Origin: Polytrichum commune | Lineage: Eukaryota; Streptophyta; Polytrichopsida; Polytrichales; Polytrichaceae | DNA length: 64,000 nucleotides | Direction of reading: 5' to 3' | Assembly: GCA_950295325.1 (NCBI GenBank) | Contig: OX485807.1 | Location: 1,366,501 to 1,430,500, forward strand | Shown here: piece by piece, positions 48,501 to 59,072 of the stretch | How positions within the stretch are numbered: the first letter of the stretch is position 1 | How the letters are laid out: each line of letters begins with the position of its first letter | Translations under genes and position numbers: made by a program | The notes under the pieces: model-generated | What the model saw: the letters and a program-made list of their open reading frames with translations, nothing else | What the model was told of the DNA's origin: nothing | Databases searched by the model: none

Positions 48501-48960
48501 GGTGAACCCCCCCCCCCCCCCAAAAAAAACATGGTTATCCGCGCATTACAATCATTTTGCACTTAAAAAATGAATGTGTGACACGTTTGGGTCTTCCTCC
48601 CTAAACTAACACATGTGTTCTTGCGTTGACGCGTTGCAGGTTGCTCCCACCCGTAAACCTATGCGGTCTAGTGCGTCCATCGAGTTGGAGCGTTTCTACT
48701 CCATGACCAGAAATGCAAGACAGTCCACTTCATCGTATTCGAATTCTTCGTCGTATAATTCGGGCGGCCGACGGAATACAAAATGTGTTATTGATGGCGT
48801 TCACCCCAAGAATGGCTATAGTCGCGGGGCGGAGATTTTCAGGAATGTTGAAGCAATGCGAGCAAAAGAAGCTGCAGCAAAAGAAAAAGAGGCAAAAGAA
48901 AAAAAAAAAGCAAAAGAAAATGAAGCAAAAGAAAAAGAGGTAGTATCCGAGGCTAGATAG
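42503..48960 (+). CDS. Multidomain protein: ParB-like, methyltransferase-like, coiled coil, FCP1-like HAD
   Basis: Phase-0 exons: 42503-44998, 45210-46223, 46321-46689 (acceptor uncertain), 47192-47896 or to the stop at 48004, 48148-48501 and 48640-48960. The ATG follows the intron acceptor directly. Residues 1-160 form an unrecognised domain and 160-250 a basic Ser/Thr-rich linker. A ParB-like region has DGQH at 347-350 (FWLIDGQHSVEA). Residues about 640-870 resemble a beta-class DNA methyltransferase: the FNVFGGSKP loop joins MSGLNIYSYVED across the second intron. The expected catalytic DPPY is absent (IDFRN instead), so it is probably inactive. Then follow a Glu-rich tract, a coiled coil (RDEEQRVRLQ to LLLEQERQR) and an FCP1/NIF-like HAD domain with LDLNGVLV and MVDDS. 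The last exon ends in a Lys/Glu-rich helix. The exons are GC-rich in an AT-rich setting. Confidence 0.7.
44999..45209 (+). repeat. Second intron with a 36-bp array of three palindromes
   Basis: GTAAGC donor at 44999 and TTGTGCAG acceptor ending at 45209. Splicing is phase 0 and joins two halves of the methyltransferase-like fold, which supports it strongly. Palindromes lie at 45033, 45069 and 45105, at a 36-bp step, with AA, AG and AG centres. Confidence 0.85.
46224..46320 (+). other. Third intron, boundaries uncertain, next to two palindromes
   Basis: A donor CAG-GTGGAT at 46224 and acceptor CACCACCAG at 46320 restore the reading frame. Other in-frame acceptors are at 46383 (GTCGCAG) and 46587 (TTTGCAG). 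The palindromes at 46338 (TC centre) and 46407 (GC centre) are coding under the first choice (FGSSDPN, FGSADPN) and intronic under the last. The repeated VDEPM motif downstream of 46440 looks coding and argues against the last choice. Confidence 0.5.
46690..47191 (+). other. Fourth intron of the ParB-like gene
   Basis: GTAATG donor at 46690 and ATCCGCAG acceptor ending at 47191, phase 0 on both sides. Contains one palindrome at 46711-46732 (GC centre). The rest has no features. Confidence 0.7.
47897..48147 (+). other. Fifth intron or alternative 3' end
   Basis: The acceptor at 48147 (a long pyrimidine-rich run, then GGCTCCAG) is good and the following exon has no ATG, so it should be internal. 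The only well-placed phase-0 donor before the TGA at 48002-48004 is GTAAAC at 47897. Skipping it leaves the HAD domain ending at 48004, with a tail that still looks coding (NNFVRNNPIGERYLDPRD). Two isoforms are possible. Confidence 0.45.
48502..48639 (+). other. Sixth intron of the ParB-like gene
   Basis: GACAAG-GTGAAC donor at 48502, GCGTTGCAG acceptor ending at 48639, phase 0. Begins with a C homopolymer then an A run, and contains a decayed palindrome near 48583 (GTTTGGGTCTTCCTCCC). Confidence 0.65.
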
Positions 48961-49082
48961 GCCATAGTAGGCGTAGGGTTTTGGGCCATAGGCAAGAACA
49001 TTTTGGGTCGCACTATCCAATGCATGTGTGGTGTTAGCATGATATGCATTTTACATGCCACACTTTGTATGTTTTTTTTTTG

Positions 49083-49375
49083 CAATAATACAAGTTAGAC
49101 ATGATTTCCCCTTCCATATGGTCTAAGGTTTGGATTGCCCTACCTAAACCATCACAAATATGAGTTTGGAATATTTTGTATGCAATATTATATTGGTTAA
49201 CATATTAACCCTTCAATAAGATCTATGGTTTGGATTGCCCTACCTAAACCATATTCATACAAGCTCTAATATTTTGTGTGCAATAATATGAATGTTTTAA
49301 GGTTTCCCCTTAAATGTGGTCTAAGATTTGGATTGCCCACCCTAAACCATCACAAATATGAGTTATTTATGGGGT
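49083..49375. repeat. Subterminal repeats of about 100 bp at the right end
   Basis: Three units with the imperfect palindrome GGTTTGGATTGCCC-TACC-TAAACC at 49127, 49227 and 49325, each followed by AAATATGAGT- or CAATAAT-like sequence. They look like decayed relatives of the main palindrome, placed 130-380 bases inside the right terminus. Possible subterminal protein-binding sites. Confidence 0.65.
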
Positions 49376-49481
49376 TCTTGGTCTAAACACCTGCTTCAAA
49401 GTGTTCGCATCTTACAACTTTCTCCAATATGTGTTCCATTTATCCTTGTTCTTATTTATGTGAATGTCTCAAAATGCCCAA

Positions 49482-49509
49482 AAAGTCTCAATTTAACGAA
49501 TATAGTGTT
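49482..49509 (-). repeat. Right terminal inverted repeat of the large element
   Basis: 28 bases perfectly complementary to 33671-33698. Followed by AACA and then the sequence found at 1140 onward in copy I. Confidence 0.85.
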
Positions 49510-51107
49510 AACAATAGAGGGAGCCATATAAACTACTTAACTTTGCTACTACCTTTAGGAGTTTGACCAAAAGAAATATGGTTTTAGTATATTGGATTGT
49601 GCTTGCTCCCGTTTGTAGTAGTGCATTGAATTGCCCTCAACATCAAGGGTGATATGAAACTTACAAGTTCATTGGAATGCACCCCAAAACAACAAAGGTT
49701 CTAATCATTTAAACTTATACATGCAACACATTCATCACCAAATAAATACACCCTCCCCCCCCCCCCCAAACCCATATTGAGCATCTCATAATAGTTTTCT
49801 TGTACATGGTGACAATAAGAATGAAATCATTGAATAATAATAATAATAATAATAACTCATGGTAGTTTTGCTTTCTACTTGGGCATGTTATGGGAATTAG
49901 ACTAATATGTGAATGAGGAGAAATGGGGTTGCATCTCATTTGAACCAATGACAAATACATACGAAGTATTGGGTTAGTGTGCCTATTGTGACAAATTGGG
50001 TGGAAGAAAGGTCATGAATTAACAACCTCAAGATTTCAAATCGGAACTCATTTTCTCAAAGCATTCCATATTTTATCAATTTTTGGCAATGCCATGGAAA
50101 ACTTTACTTCAAGTCAATTTTACAAATTTGGGAATTGTTATATTCTGAGGCTTAAATGCATGTCAAATGGGGGTGTCCATGCAAAACTTCCCTTCAAGTG
50201 AGGTATGCTTATTCGGAGCCCTTGACGTAGTTATGCATGGTTAATTGCAAGAGTGTCACAATGAATTTACCAACCAAAAAAGTGTCCTTCACAATATGAG
50301 AGGAAATAATCGCATGCAAGTGTGCCTCTCATTCATCCATATTAACAATAACATATGTCTTTTGTATGTTTGTGATTAATTTATTTCAAACATAATCACA
50401 TCCAACTAAATTGGGGGTTTTGTAGCTAATTCCAACTACAAAATACTGAAATATTGTAACTTGAGACAATCTAAGCTTGAAATTTTATCAATCTTGCTTA
50501 AATATTGTCATTAAAGTTCTTGAGGTTTGCAAGTTTTTTAATTTTTTAATTTTTAACCCCTAGGCCAAGTGGAACTAGTTTCTATAGGAGGTCCAATAGT
50601 TTTCAAAATTGGATGAGATCCAATGGAGTCAGAAATTCAAGCATGAATGGGTTGTTCACCACAATATGCTAGACAATTGAGTCTCAAATATTGTTTTTTT
50701 TCCCATTCTTATTCTTAGTCAACTGACAATTTAACAAATCCAACAAACAATGTTGGCAATGTTGAGCTTAGATTGGATTTACTTGGTCAACATGCAAAAT
50801 TAGTTGTCAAAAGGGCATTTCATTTATTTGATTATTGTGCTAGTTTTTTTGGATTGAGAAACAATCAAGACTTGTAGGCCAATTAATAGAATTGGACTCT
50901 AAGTTGAAGTACATAAACTCTAATACTTATGTGACCATGTTATGTCATGTTTGAATGAACTGTTGATTTAAATCCAATTCTTCGATACCACGATGACAAA
51001 ATTTTGTATTCTTCTTCTATTTTTCATTTTTCATTTTTTTGTTTGCAAAAGTATGTGGGAAGAGTTAATGCTTTACATGATGTCCATCAAATTTGGGGCC
51101 CTTCATT
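49510..51107. repeat. DUF247 unit copy III, middle part
   Basis: Collinear with 1136-2763. AAT microsatellite near 49833-49855 and a C homopolymer near 49755. No gene. Confidence 0.7.
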
Positions 51108-51305
51108 TTAGGAAGCAAAAGAGAACTTCAACCTTGAACATTGGTTGAGGCATTTACACATGTCTACAAAAATGTCATGCGTGCCAACATCTACATGGAT
51201 AAAACCCCATTTCACTAAAATGTCTACATCCTCAAGAGCTTTCATTATATTTTTGTAACTCCTAGTCCAATATTTCAAATATCCATACATCAATAATTCA
51301 TACAC
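51108..51305 (-). pseudogene. DUF247 fragment (second copy)
   Basis: Nearly identical in sequence to 2764-2964, with the same DVDILVKWGF and VGTHD blocks. A remnant of a DUF247 gene carried in the unit. Confidence 0.65.
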
Positions 51306-51916
51306 TACAAGATGGTGGAGGTTTTATATGAATGCTTCAAAATCATATCAAAAAAGAACTTTCATAAACTTTATCAAATTTTAAATCATGTGAGAATGGA
51401 GAATGTTATCCCCAAAAGCTCTTTGGAGGGACCAATGCCCATGTGAAACGGTTTAAATGTTCAATCATGAATTTAATGATTTTGTTTGGGAAAACCTTGT
51501 GAAAGACAATGACCCCTTTAGTTCATAGGGAATGCTAACATAGTGTAGTATTTATGCAATAGACCTCGAGGATGGAGAAGGCTTGATGTCTTCCTTTACG
51601 TGCTACCCTCCCCCCCCCCCAATCCTCACCAAGAAAAAATTGAAAATTGAAAACTTAGTCAACTATATTATAACACATACTACACTTTTGATAGTTGATT
51701 CAACTCCGACATCAAGGGTCTCCAACCAAATTGAATATTATAGGTGAATTACTTAGGCCACTTGTCCACCGAATTCTCCCAAATGCAAATTGAATATGAT
51801 GAGGTAGGATTCATATTGTGCCAACTAGCTACTCTTAGCTTCTCAAATCTAGGTCCGGGTTACTTACCTCCTCCTTCTAAAATCGGTCTTCAAGCCTTCA
51901 CTGACTAACAAGTTGA
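51306..51916. repeat. DUF247 unit copy III, continuing to the Copia insertion
   Basis: Collinear with 2965-3556. Ends with GTTGA at 51912-51916, the left copy of the target duplication of the Copia element. No gene. Confidence 0.65.
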
Positions 51917-52401
51917 TGTTAAGAGTGAGGAAACCAGGTGCATAATGAAACAGAGTAACGGTGCTAACTCAAACTCTTGAACTATTTTGATCAAGGGGGG
52001 AACTGCCCTTATATACAATATGGCTTGACACTTGGACTAGGTCCAAGTGTCGGCACCTAGTTACACCGTGGACTAGCTACCTCGGTGGGAATATTCTAGC
52101 TCGGCCTCGGTCTCCTACACCAAGACCGATGCCCTTAACTAATTGTTTGCTCATAAGTTGAGATACCTTGGACTTGTGTGCACGGCCTCCTACCGGCGGC
52201 CGCCACTTTACTTAAGGTGGCTAATGCCCATGTGGGACTAATTAATAGCGATTAGCTTCCATGCTAGATGATTGTTAACCTAGGTTGCCTAGGTGCTTAT
52301 CCATTATCTTAACACTCTTCCTCAACCTAGGATTAACCTCATTAAAAACTTTCTCAAGTAAAACCCGGCTCGGGACAAAAACCTTGAGAAAGAAAAAAAT
52401 G

Positions 52402-52914
52402 TTAATATTTGGAAGAGTCTAAGTCTTGGAGTGACCTGATCCCGGCGGCATGTAACAATTTCTTATGCTTATATGCCGGGAGAGCTTTGGTAAGCATATC
52501 GGCTATATTATGTTCCGATTCTATCTTTCGGATCTCTAGTTGACCTTTGTTTATCAAGTCTTGAGAGAAACTAAAGATATGGAGACTAATATGTTTAGTC
52601 CGGTCGGCTTTGATGAAGCCCGAAGACATTTGCTGTATGCAAGCGGCATTGTCTTCGAAGATGACCATTGGTTTATCCTCCTCCTGGATCTTACATTGTT
52701 GCTTTATGATCTTTTCGATGGTGCGCAACCAAACGCACTCGCGGGCGGCTTCATGGAAGGCTAGCAATTCGGCGTGGTTCGTCAATATTGCGGTTACGGT
52801 CTGTTTTGTGGACTTCCACGAGATGGGCGCTCCGCACTTGAGGAAAATGTATCCGGTTTGAGATTTTCCCGCACTCGGGTCGGTTCGGAATCCCGAATCT
52901 GCAAAACCTATCAC
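52402..52914 (-). pseudogene. Copia RNase H
   Basis: 170-residue frame with GFADSGF, SQTGYIFLKCGAPISWKS and the HAEL block, the usual Ty1/Copia RNase H pattern. Separated from reverse transcriptase by two in-frame stops, so it is not made as part of an intact polyprotein. Confidence 0.85.
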
Positions 52915-54624
52915 CTCGGATTTGTTAGATTTTTGATAATATAGTCCGAGGTCAGATGTACCTCGTAAATACCGTAGGAGGTGCTTGACTCCATTTCAAT
53001 GCCGCATCGTTGGATTTTGGCTATGCCTAGCCAAGATGCTTGTGGCGAATGCGATGTTGGGTCGAGTGTGGGTCGTTAGGTAGGTGAAGGAACCAACCGC
53101 GGTGAGGTATTTTTGCTTATCTATCACCTCCTTCTCCTCCTCACGAGGTTGGTACGGGTCTTCGTCCGTCTTGCTCCTCCCGATCATTGGCGCGGCCTAT
53201 GGGTTGGCGTCCTCCATTTGAAACATTTTGAGCACTTTCTGGACGTATGCATGTTGGTGCAGGAATATGCCATCCGGCATGTGATGGACTTGAAGTCCCA
53301 AACAAAAGGTTGTGGGACCAATACATTTCATATCAAATTTGCTTGTTAAAATATCTTGGGCGAATTTGTACATCTCGAGTGTTCCGATGATGTTCAAATC
53401 GTCAACATATGCGGCAATAATTACAAAACCATCCTTGGTGCAATATGTAAAAATGCAGGGTAGGGTAGGGTTGTGAATGAAACCTTGAGATATTAGGAAG
53501 TAACACAAGTGGTGATACCAGGCTCGGCCTGATTGCTTGAGGCCGTATAAGGCCTTGCATATCCTTAAGCCTACAAACCGTCCCGGTTTGGGCTTAGGCA
53601 CGGATTCTAGGAATCCGGGTGGCGGGTTGATATACAAGATTGAATCCAAAGTACCGTGTAGGTACGCAGTTACCACATCCAGTAAGTATATCTTGAGAGC
53701 AATATGGACTGTTAAGGCAAGCAAGTACCTGAAGGAGACACAGTCCATCACAGGTGAGTAGGTTTGGTCGAAATCGACTCCGGGCCTTTGAGTGCAAACT
53801 TGGGCTACTAGCCTTACCTTATACCTTAGGACTCGACCTTGCGAGTCGAGCTTTCGGGTGAAGATTAGCTTGTGGCTGATTGGTGGCTTCTCGAGATTGT
53901 TCGTGATGTCGGAGAATACCTCATGTTTTCGAAGAGAGGTGTATTCGGCCTCTATGGCCGCTTGCCACTGTGGCCAATCCGTCCTCTTTCGGGCTTGTTC
54001 TAAGGTAGTTGGATCGGTGTCGGGACTCGAGTCTAAGGACTCGGTGGTGTAATGAACCTTGAGTGTCCGCTTGGGTGTCCTTTGGGTAGGTGGTTTGGTA
54101 GGTGGGCGTTTTTGAGGTAGAATGTTACCGGTGCCAGGGATGGCACCTCGAATCACCCTTTCCTCGGTTGAGAATCCGTCGGGTACGTTTTCGACTAAGG
54201 CCTTGAGGTTGAGGAGTTTGGATGTCTCGGTGTTAGTTAACGAGGTAGGTGGGTCTGGATTCATGGTTAACGTCTCTGGTGCACCGAACTTCAAAGGTGA
54301 GGTGGGTTTGGTTGAGGGTAGTGTCGGGAATACGTGTTCTAGGAACTTACAGTTGGCGAACCGGACCTTCATTAGGTTCCCGGTTGCGGGTTCGAGGTAT
54401 CGGATAATTGAGGGTGAATCGTATCCAACATAGATTCCCTCGTGTCTTTGTGGGCCTATTTTGTGCCGTTTTGGGTCCGGGAGAGGGACCCAAACTTGGC
54501 AACCGAAGGTTCTGATATGGGCCACATTCGGTGGCCTCCCATATAGGAGTTCGTGAGGTGTTTGTGTGTTGAGGAGGGTAGGTCTTAGTTTGAGAAGGGC
54601 CGCGGCGTGTAAGACCGCGTGCCC
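52915..54624 (-). pseudogene. Copia reverse transcriptase
   Basis: The main open part is 54525-53197 (442 residues), with a second piece at 53187-52996. Visible blocks are GRVLRYKVRLVAQ, DVVTAYLHGTLD, ALYGLKQSGRAWY and AAYVDDLNIIG, where YVDD is the catalytic motif. In-frame stops lie at the boundary near 54625, near 53194 (before AAPMIGR) and near 52993 (before NGVKHLLRYL). Confidence 0.85.
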
Positions 54625-55824
54625 CTACATGGTAGATGGTAATCGGGAGTGTAGCAATAAGGGTCTTGCTACCAGTTGGATTTTCTTCACAAATGCCTCT
54701 GCGAGGCCATTTTGTGAGTGTTCGTAAGGTACTGAGTAGGTTAGGTTGATCCCAGAGGCGTTACAATAGTCCTCGAAAGCGTGAGATCGGAATTCCTGGG
54801 CGTTGTCCATCCTTAGGTGCTTAATCGGGTTGTCGGGGAAGTGGTTTTTGTACCTGATAAGGATGGATAAGAGTTTTGGGAAGGCTAGGTTTTGGGTCGG
54901 GAGTAAGGCGACCTCGAGGTGGCTTCCCAATGCGTCCACAAGTACGAAGTAGTAGCGAAAGGTCCCTGAAGGTGGACTTATCGACCCGCATATATCCCCG
55001 TGTATCCTGAATAGTGGTGGAGGTAGTTCCGTGGGTAGTGTCCAATGTGATGGCCTCCGGATTAATTTTCCTTGGATACAGGCTACGCATTCTTGTGTCT
55101 TCCCGGCGTCTGCCGTTGTAAGGGCGTGACCTTGGGTCAATGGGATCATCCTCCGGAATATGGTTGTTCCCGGATGTCCCAGTCTAGAGTGCCAAATATC
55201 TGGCTTGGCGGCTTTAGTGTCTATAGACACCCCCTGCGCCAGGTTGCGCTCCGTCGTGGGACCTCTCTCCCACGCGGCCATGCAAACCTCTTCCTCACCT
55301 AGGGTGGGGCTAGATGCCAAAGGTTTTATGGCAACCTTGTATAGTTCATCGAGGTCCGCGTTAGCGGTGGCAATGACTTGGGGTCCTTGCCTAAGCTCGA
55401 TTACTTCTTCATCGCCCTGCATCGCCGTGCAGAGGTGGATATTCCTCGCCCTCAGATCCCGATAGCTGATCAGGCTCCTCGGCGCATCTGGGGCGTACAT
55501 TGCCTTCTCGCAATTGAGGGGGAATCCCCCGGGCAAGATAATTGTTGCCCGGCCCTCCCGGAACCTTAGCGTCCGGCTTCCGGCCATTGTAAGTATTTTA
55601 CAGGTGGACCAGGACTTCTCACTTTGGAAGTGGAAGAATTGTGCCTTAGTTAGGATTGTGTGAGTTGATGCGCTATCCAGGAGGGCAACATCTTGGGTTG
55701 ACGTGCCTCCTTCCCGGATAGCCATAAAATTTTCCACATCAAAATCAAGATCGAGCATGTCTGAGGGTTCAAAGTTGTAATTCTGCCTTGGTTTATTACG
55801 TAGCTCTTGCAATTCTCTGAACAT
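54625..55824 (-). pseudogene. Copia protease and integrase
   Basis: 399-residue frame. The protease has LLDSASTHTIL (catalytic Asp). Integrase follows with the HHCC zinc site (WHSRLGHPG and CVACIQGK), first Asp in FRIHGDICG, second in LRMDNAQEF and a Glu in the HSQNGLAE block. Ends at a premature TAG, where related elements usually have Trp before GHA. Confidence 0.85.
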
Positions 55825-56887
55825 ATCTACAATGTACTGTGATGCCTTGCAATCCTTTGCAAAATGTTATTTTCTCCCACATTTGTGACAATTTCCCGAG
55901 GTTGTCCTAGCATGTTCCTGCTTAGGTGGGAAGTATCTAGGTCTGTGTGGGTTCCCTGTTGCAGGTTTATTATGCCATTGAGGTGGAGTTTTGCGAAAAT
56001 AACCTCTTGGTGGCCTACGGGAGGCCTTTGTAGTGTGAACTTCTGCGTGGTGATGAACTGGTGAGTCGTCCCGCCGCGGTCCTGCTCCAGCTCCACGCGT
56101 CGCTCCCGCTCCGCGTCTCGTCCCCGGCATTGGTGCGAGTGCTCCCATGGTTCCGTTTAGCTCCTCCGGCTCGACGTCCTCGATCTTGGCGATGGTCGTA
56201 TGCACCTCCCTCGCGGGTCGGGACTCCGCGTTTCGTAGCAGGATTTGGTGATGCTTCTCGACGAGCAATAGGTGAGACATGAGCTTCGAGTGCTTCTTAA
56301 ACTTCATATTCCTGTATTGTTGTGAGAGGATGGCCGTTGCAGGTGGGAATGTCGAGAGGGTCTTCTCGATTAGCTCCTCGTCCGTGATGACTTGCCCGCA
56401 CAACCGAAGTTGAGCTGTAATCCGGTGCAGCTCCGAGTTGAATGCGGCGAAGTCCGGGAAATCGAGTACCCGGATGTTGGTCCAAATCCGCTCGAGCTTG
56501 TGGCAGGAACAACGTCTGTTCGTGGTCAAACCGGGCGTGAAGTTCCGCCCATAGCTTGGCGGGGTCCTCGATCTGCAAGTATTGAAGTCGTAATGCATGG
56601 TCGAGGTGGCGTCGAAGTATCATCAGTGTATGCCATTTGGCTGCTGGCGGGATCGGTGGTGTGTCATCCGTTAGGGTGGTGCTTGTGCTGGGAGGTGGTG
56701 ATGTTAGAGTCTTGGCGAGGTCCTCAACACTCAGTAACACTTTAGCATCGTTAACCCATTCTAAGAAGTTTGACCCGTCGGAACTCAGAGGTGCAAACAT
56801 TAAGGCATGCATTTTGGATTCCGTAAATCTAGGTTTTGTAGACATTGATATTATGGTGTGTATGTCATCAGTTGATGAAGTAAACAT
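55825..56887 (-). pseudogene. Copia gag
   Basis: Begins at 56887 (FTSSTDDIH) and covers the UBN2-like gag core with LSSDGSNFLEW and KLWAELHARFDHEQ. A frame change between about 56598 and 56297 shifts to the frame used by pol. The zinc knuckle NCHKCGRK is broken by a TAA codon at about 55865 before HFAKDC. Confidence 0.8.
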
Positions 56888-57937
56888 TTATTTTGATGAG
56901 ACAAAGGTACATACGGACAAGGCTGCTTAAATATGGTTAGTCGCTATCAACCAGAACTATATATTAGTGTGACCAGGAACTTAAGTGGGAAAGGAAAGTG
57001 CTAAGTCTATATATATAGATAATCAGAAATACAACTTAGAAATGAGAATAAGTAGGGTAAGTTATATCTCAAAGTGTGAGTATCAAGAAAAATTCGGCAG
57101 CATAACTTTTCTATGAAGAGGAAATCATAAAGTGCAATTCTGATTTCTACCAAAAATTGGGCAGCATTTCGGTACTGTAAACTTTTATGACCTTTCTAGA
57201 TATGGATTTCTAGAGTAAATTGGGCAGCATTTCTGTACTAAAAAGATGATCCAGAATGTAGAGAATAAAAATGGTAGGTAGGCGCTTGAGTTCAGATGTA
57301 GCAATTGTCACAAAAAAATGACTCTAGATATATCTGATCTAGGTAAAATCTGCTCTTCGATAGTAGCTCAGTAGTAAAAACTATCTATCTGGAGGTGAAA
57401 AGACTTTCTGATGCTCGTACAAGTTAAACATGCATGTCTATCTAGTGATCTCTCAAAAGTAACCACTCAAGTGCTCTCCGAAGTAATTGACTAACAATCT
57501 AAAGTGAACAATGAGGTGCTAGGAGCAGTGCTGATAACGTGTTAAGAGTGAGGAAACCAGGTGCATAATGAAACAGAGTAACGGTGCTAACTCAAACTCT
57601 TGAACTATTTTGATCAAGGGGGGAACTGCCCTTATATACAATCTGGCTTGACACTTGGACTAGGTCCAAGTGTCGGCACCTAGTTACACCGTGGACTAGC
57701 TACCTCGGTGGGAATATTCTAGCTTGGCCTCGGTCTCCTACACCAAAACCGATGCCCTTAACTAATTGTTTGCTCGTAAGTTGAGATACCTTGGACTTGT
57801 GTGCACGGCCTCCTACTGGCGGCCGCCACTTTATTTAAGGTGGCTAATGCCCATGTGGGACTAATTAATAGCGATTAGCTTCCATGCTAGATGATGGTTA
57901 ACTTAGGTTGCCTAGGTGTTTATCCATTATCTTAACA

Positions 57938-59072
57938 GTTGCAAAGTGCTTTAGTAGGCGCATAGAAGTCTTGCGGCCCATGTCCATGGCCCATCACATT
58001 CTAGGAGGCCACCATAATGTGGTTGGTTAGCGGTTTCTGCTTATCTACATGAGAACACCTCCAATTCATTATTATCTAAAATGTAGTGGGCAAACGGCCT
58101 ACATGGAAAGTCACCCTAAGAGGGTTGGTTTGACAATGTAGCAACCATGACGTCATCCCTATGAGTATCAAAGGTTAGATTAGTTTTGGGTCTAGAAGCA
58201 TATATCCAAAGACTACATATATAAACATAATTGCAAGGGAGTACATTTGCAACAATTGATGCCAATTGAAAGTATTTAGCTACATGACCCATGTTCACAT
58301 TTGTATGATTAGATGAACTGGTAACTTTTAAAACTTAATGTTACACTTCTTTGTAAACATTTTATTTATATATTCCAAAATTTCAACAACTTATTAAGGA
58401 AGTATAGCTATAGTTCAAGTTCATAGGTAAACTCTATGCATTTCAAATGCTACTATTCTCTAGTTGTACGAATGAAGAAAGAGACTCAAAACTCATCCAA
58501 AGAGTGCATGTGCAACACATTCAAAAACAAATGGATATGCTACACAATTAAAAGATACCAAACTCTAATCATTTTACTAAGATCATTTGAAATGAGAATA
58601 TAGTAATGACAATGACAATGACAAAAATAGTAATAAACATAATAAGTGCAAGCATTAGATTGTAATTTATAATATTTAGACCCTCTTAGGGCATGTTGCA
58701 AGAATTACATCGATTGGGGACATATTTGTTTGCAATATAATTTTCCTTTCTTTTATAGTCAAAGATCACAATTCACAATAAAACTCTAGTGTATAGTGAG
58801 GTTATTCCCAAGTCACATGCGTAAACTAACATTCAAAACCCATGCAAAAAGTCATACCATGTGCAATACGTTCAAAATGAAATGGATGCATTAAAATCCC
58901 TCCCTCCCCCTACAAATTTACTAAACATTTGAAGATAAACTTCCTCACTATAATGAAAATAAAATCAAATATAGAAACATAAATTACCAAAATAATAACA
59001 TGACAAATAATAAGTACATGTATTCCATATTTTTACTCTCTACAAGCATGATGCATGAATGAGCCTCCTATG
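57938..59072. repeat. DUF247 unit copy III, DUF247 3' flank
   Basis: Collinear with 3556-4960 and 5600-6560, lacking the retroposon found at 3808. No gene; the short frames are not conserved. Confidence 0.65.

Larger units (their letters stand above)
33671..49509. mobile_element. Large DNA transposon of 15,839 bp with DUF7869 and ParB-like genes
   Basis: The ends are perfect 28-bp inverted repeats (33671-33698 and 49482-49509) beginning AACACTATATTCG. Both flanks carry AACA, and copy I of the unit at about 1132-1140 reads through as one AACA, giving the empty site. Inside are a leftward DUF7869 gene, a rightward multidomain gene, and every copy found of the palindrome TTTGGGTCG-NN-CGACCCAAA. 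The inner CACTA string recalls the CACTA superfamily, but a CACTA start would not give a matching 3-bp duplication, so the superfamily is left open. The coding frames are largely open, suggesting recent activity. Confidence 0.85.
51917..57937 (-). mobile_element. Ty1/Copia retrotransposon, complete but inactivated, 6021 bp
   Basis: Two 398-bp LTRs (51917-52314 and 57540-57937) differ at nine positions counted by eye (about 97.7 percent identity). They start TGTTAAGA and end TCTTAACA. Flanks are GTTGA at 51912-51916 and GTTGC at 57938-57942, and copy I near 3555 is the empty site. Read on the minus strand, the base after the 5' LTR begins CGTTATCAGCAC, like primer-binding sites that use an internal part of initiator tRNA-Met. 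A purine tract TTGAGGAAGAG precedes the 3' LTR. Order protease, integrase, reverse transcriptase, RNase H is Copia-type. Confidence 0.95.

Noticed and set aside
33671..49509. Assigning the large element to the CACTA (En/Spm) superfamily
   Set aside because: CACTA occurs at bases 3-7 of the terminus, but starting the element there gives flanks AAA and TTA in place of a matching 3-bp duplication; starting at AACACTA gives AACA on both sides. The transposase is also not a recognised En/Spm type.
53050..53075. TGGGTCGAGTGTGGGTCG as a copy of the palindrome outside the element
   Set aside because: It is a direct, not inverted, arrangement inside Copia pol and lacks the TTTGGG...CCCAAA arms.
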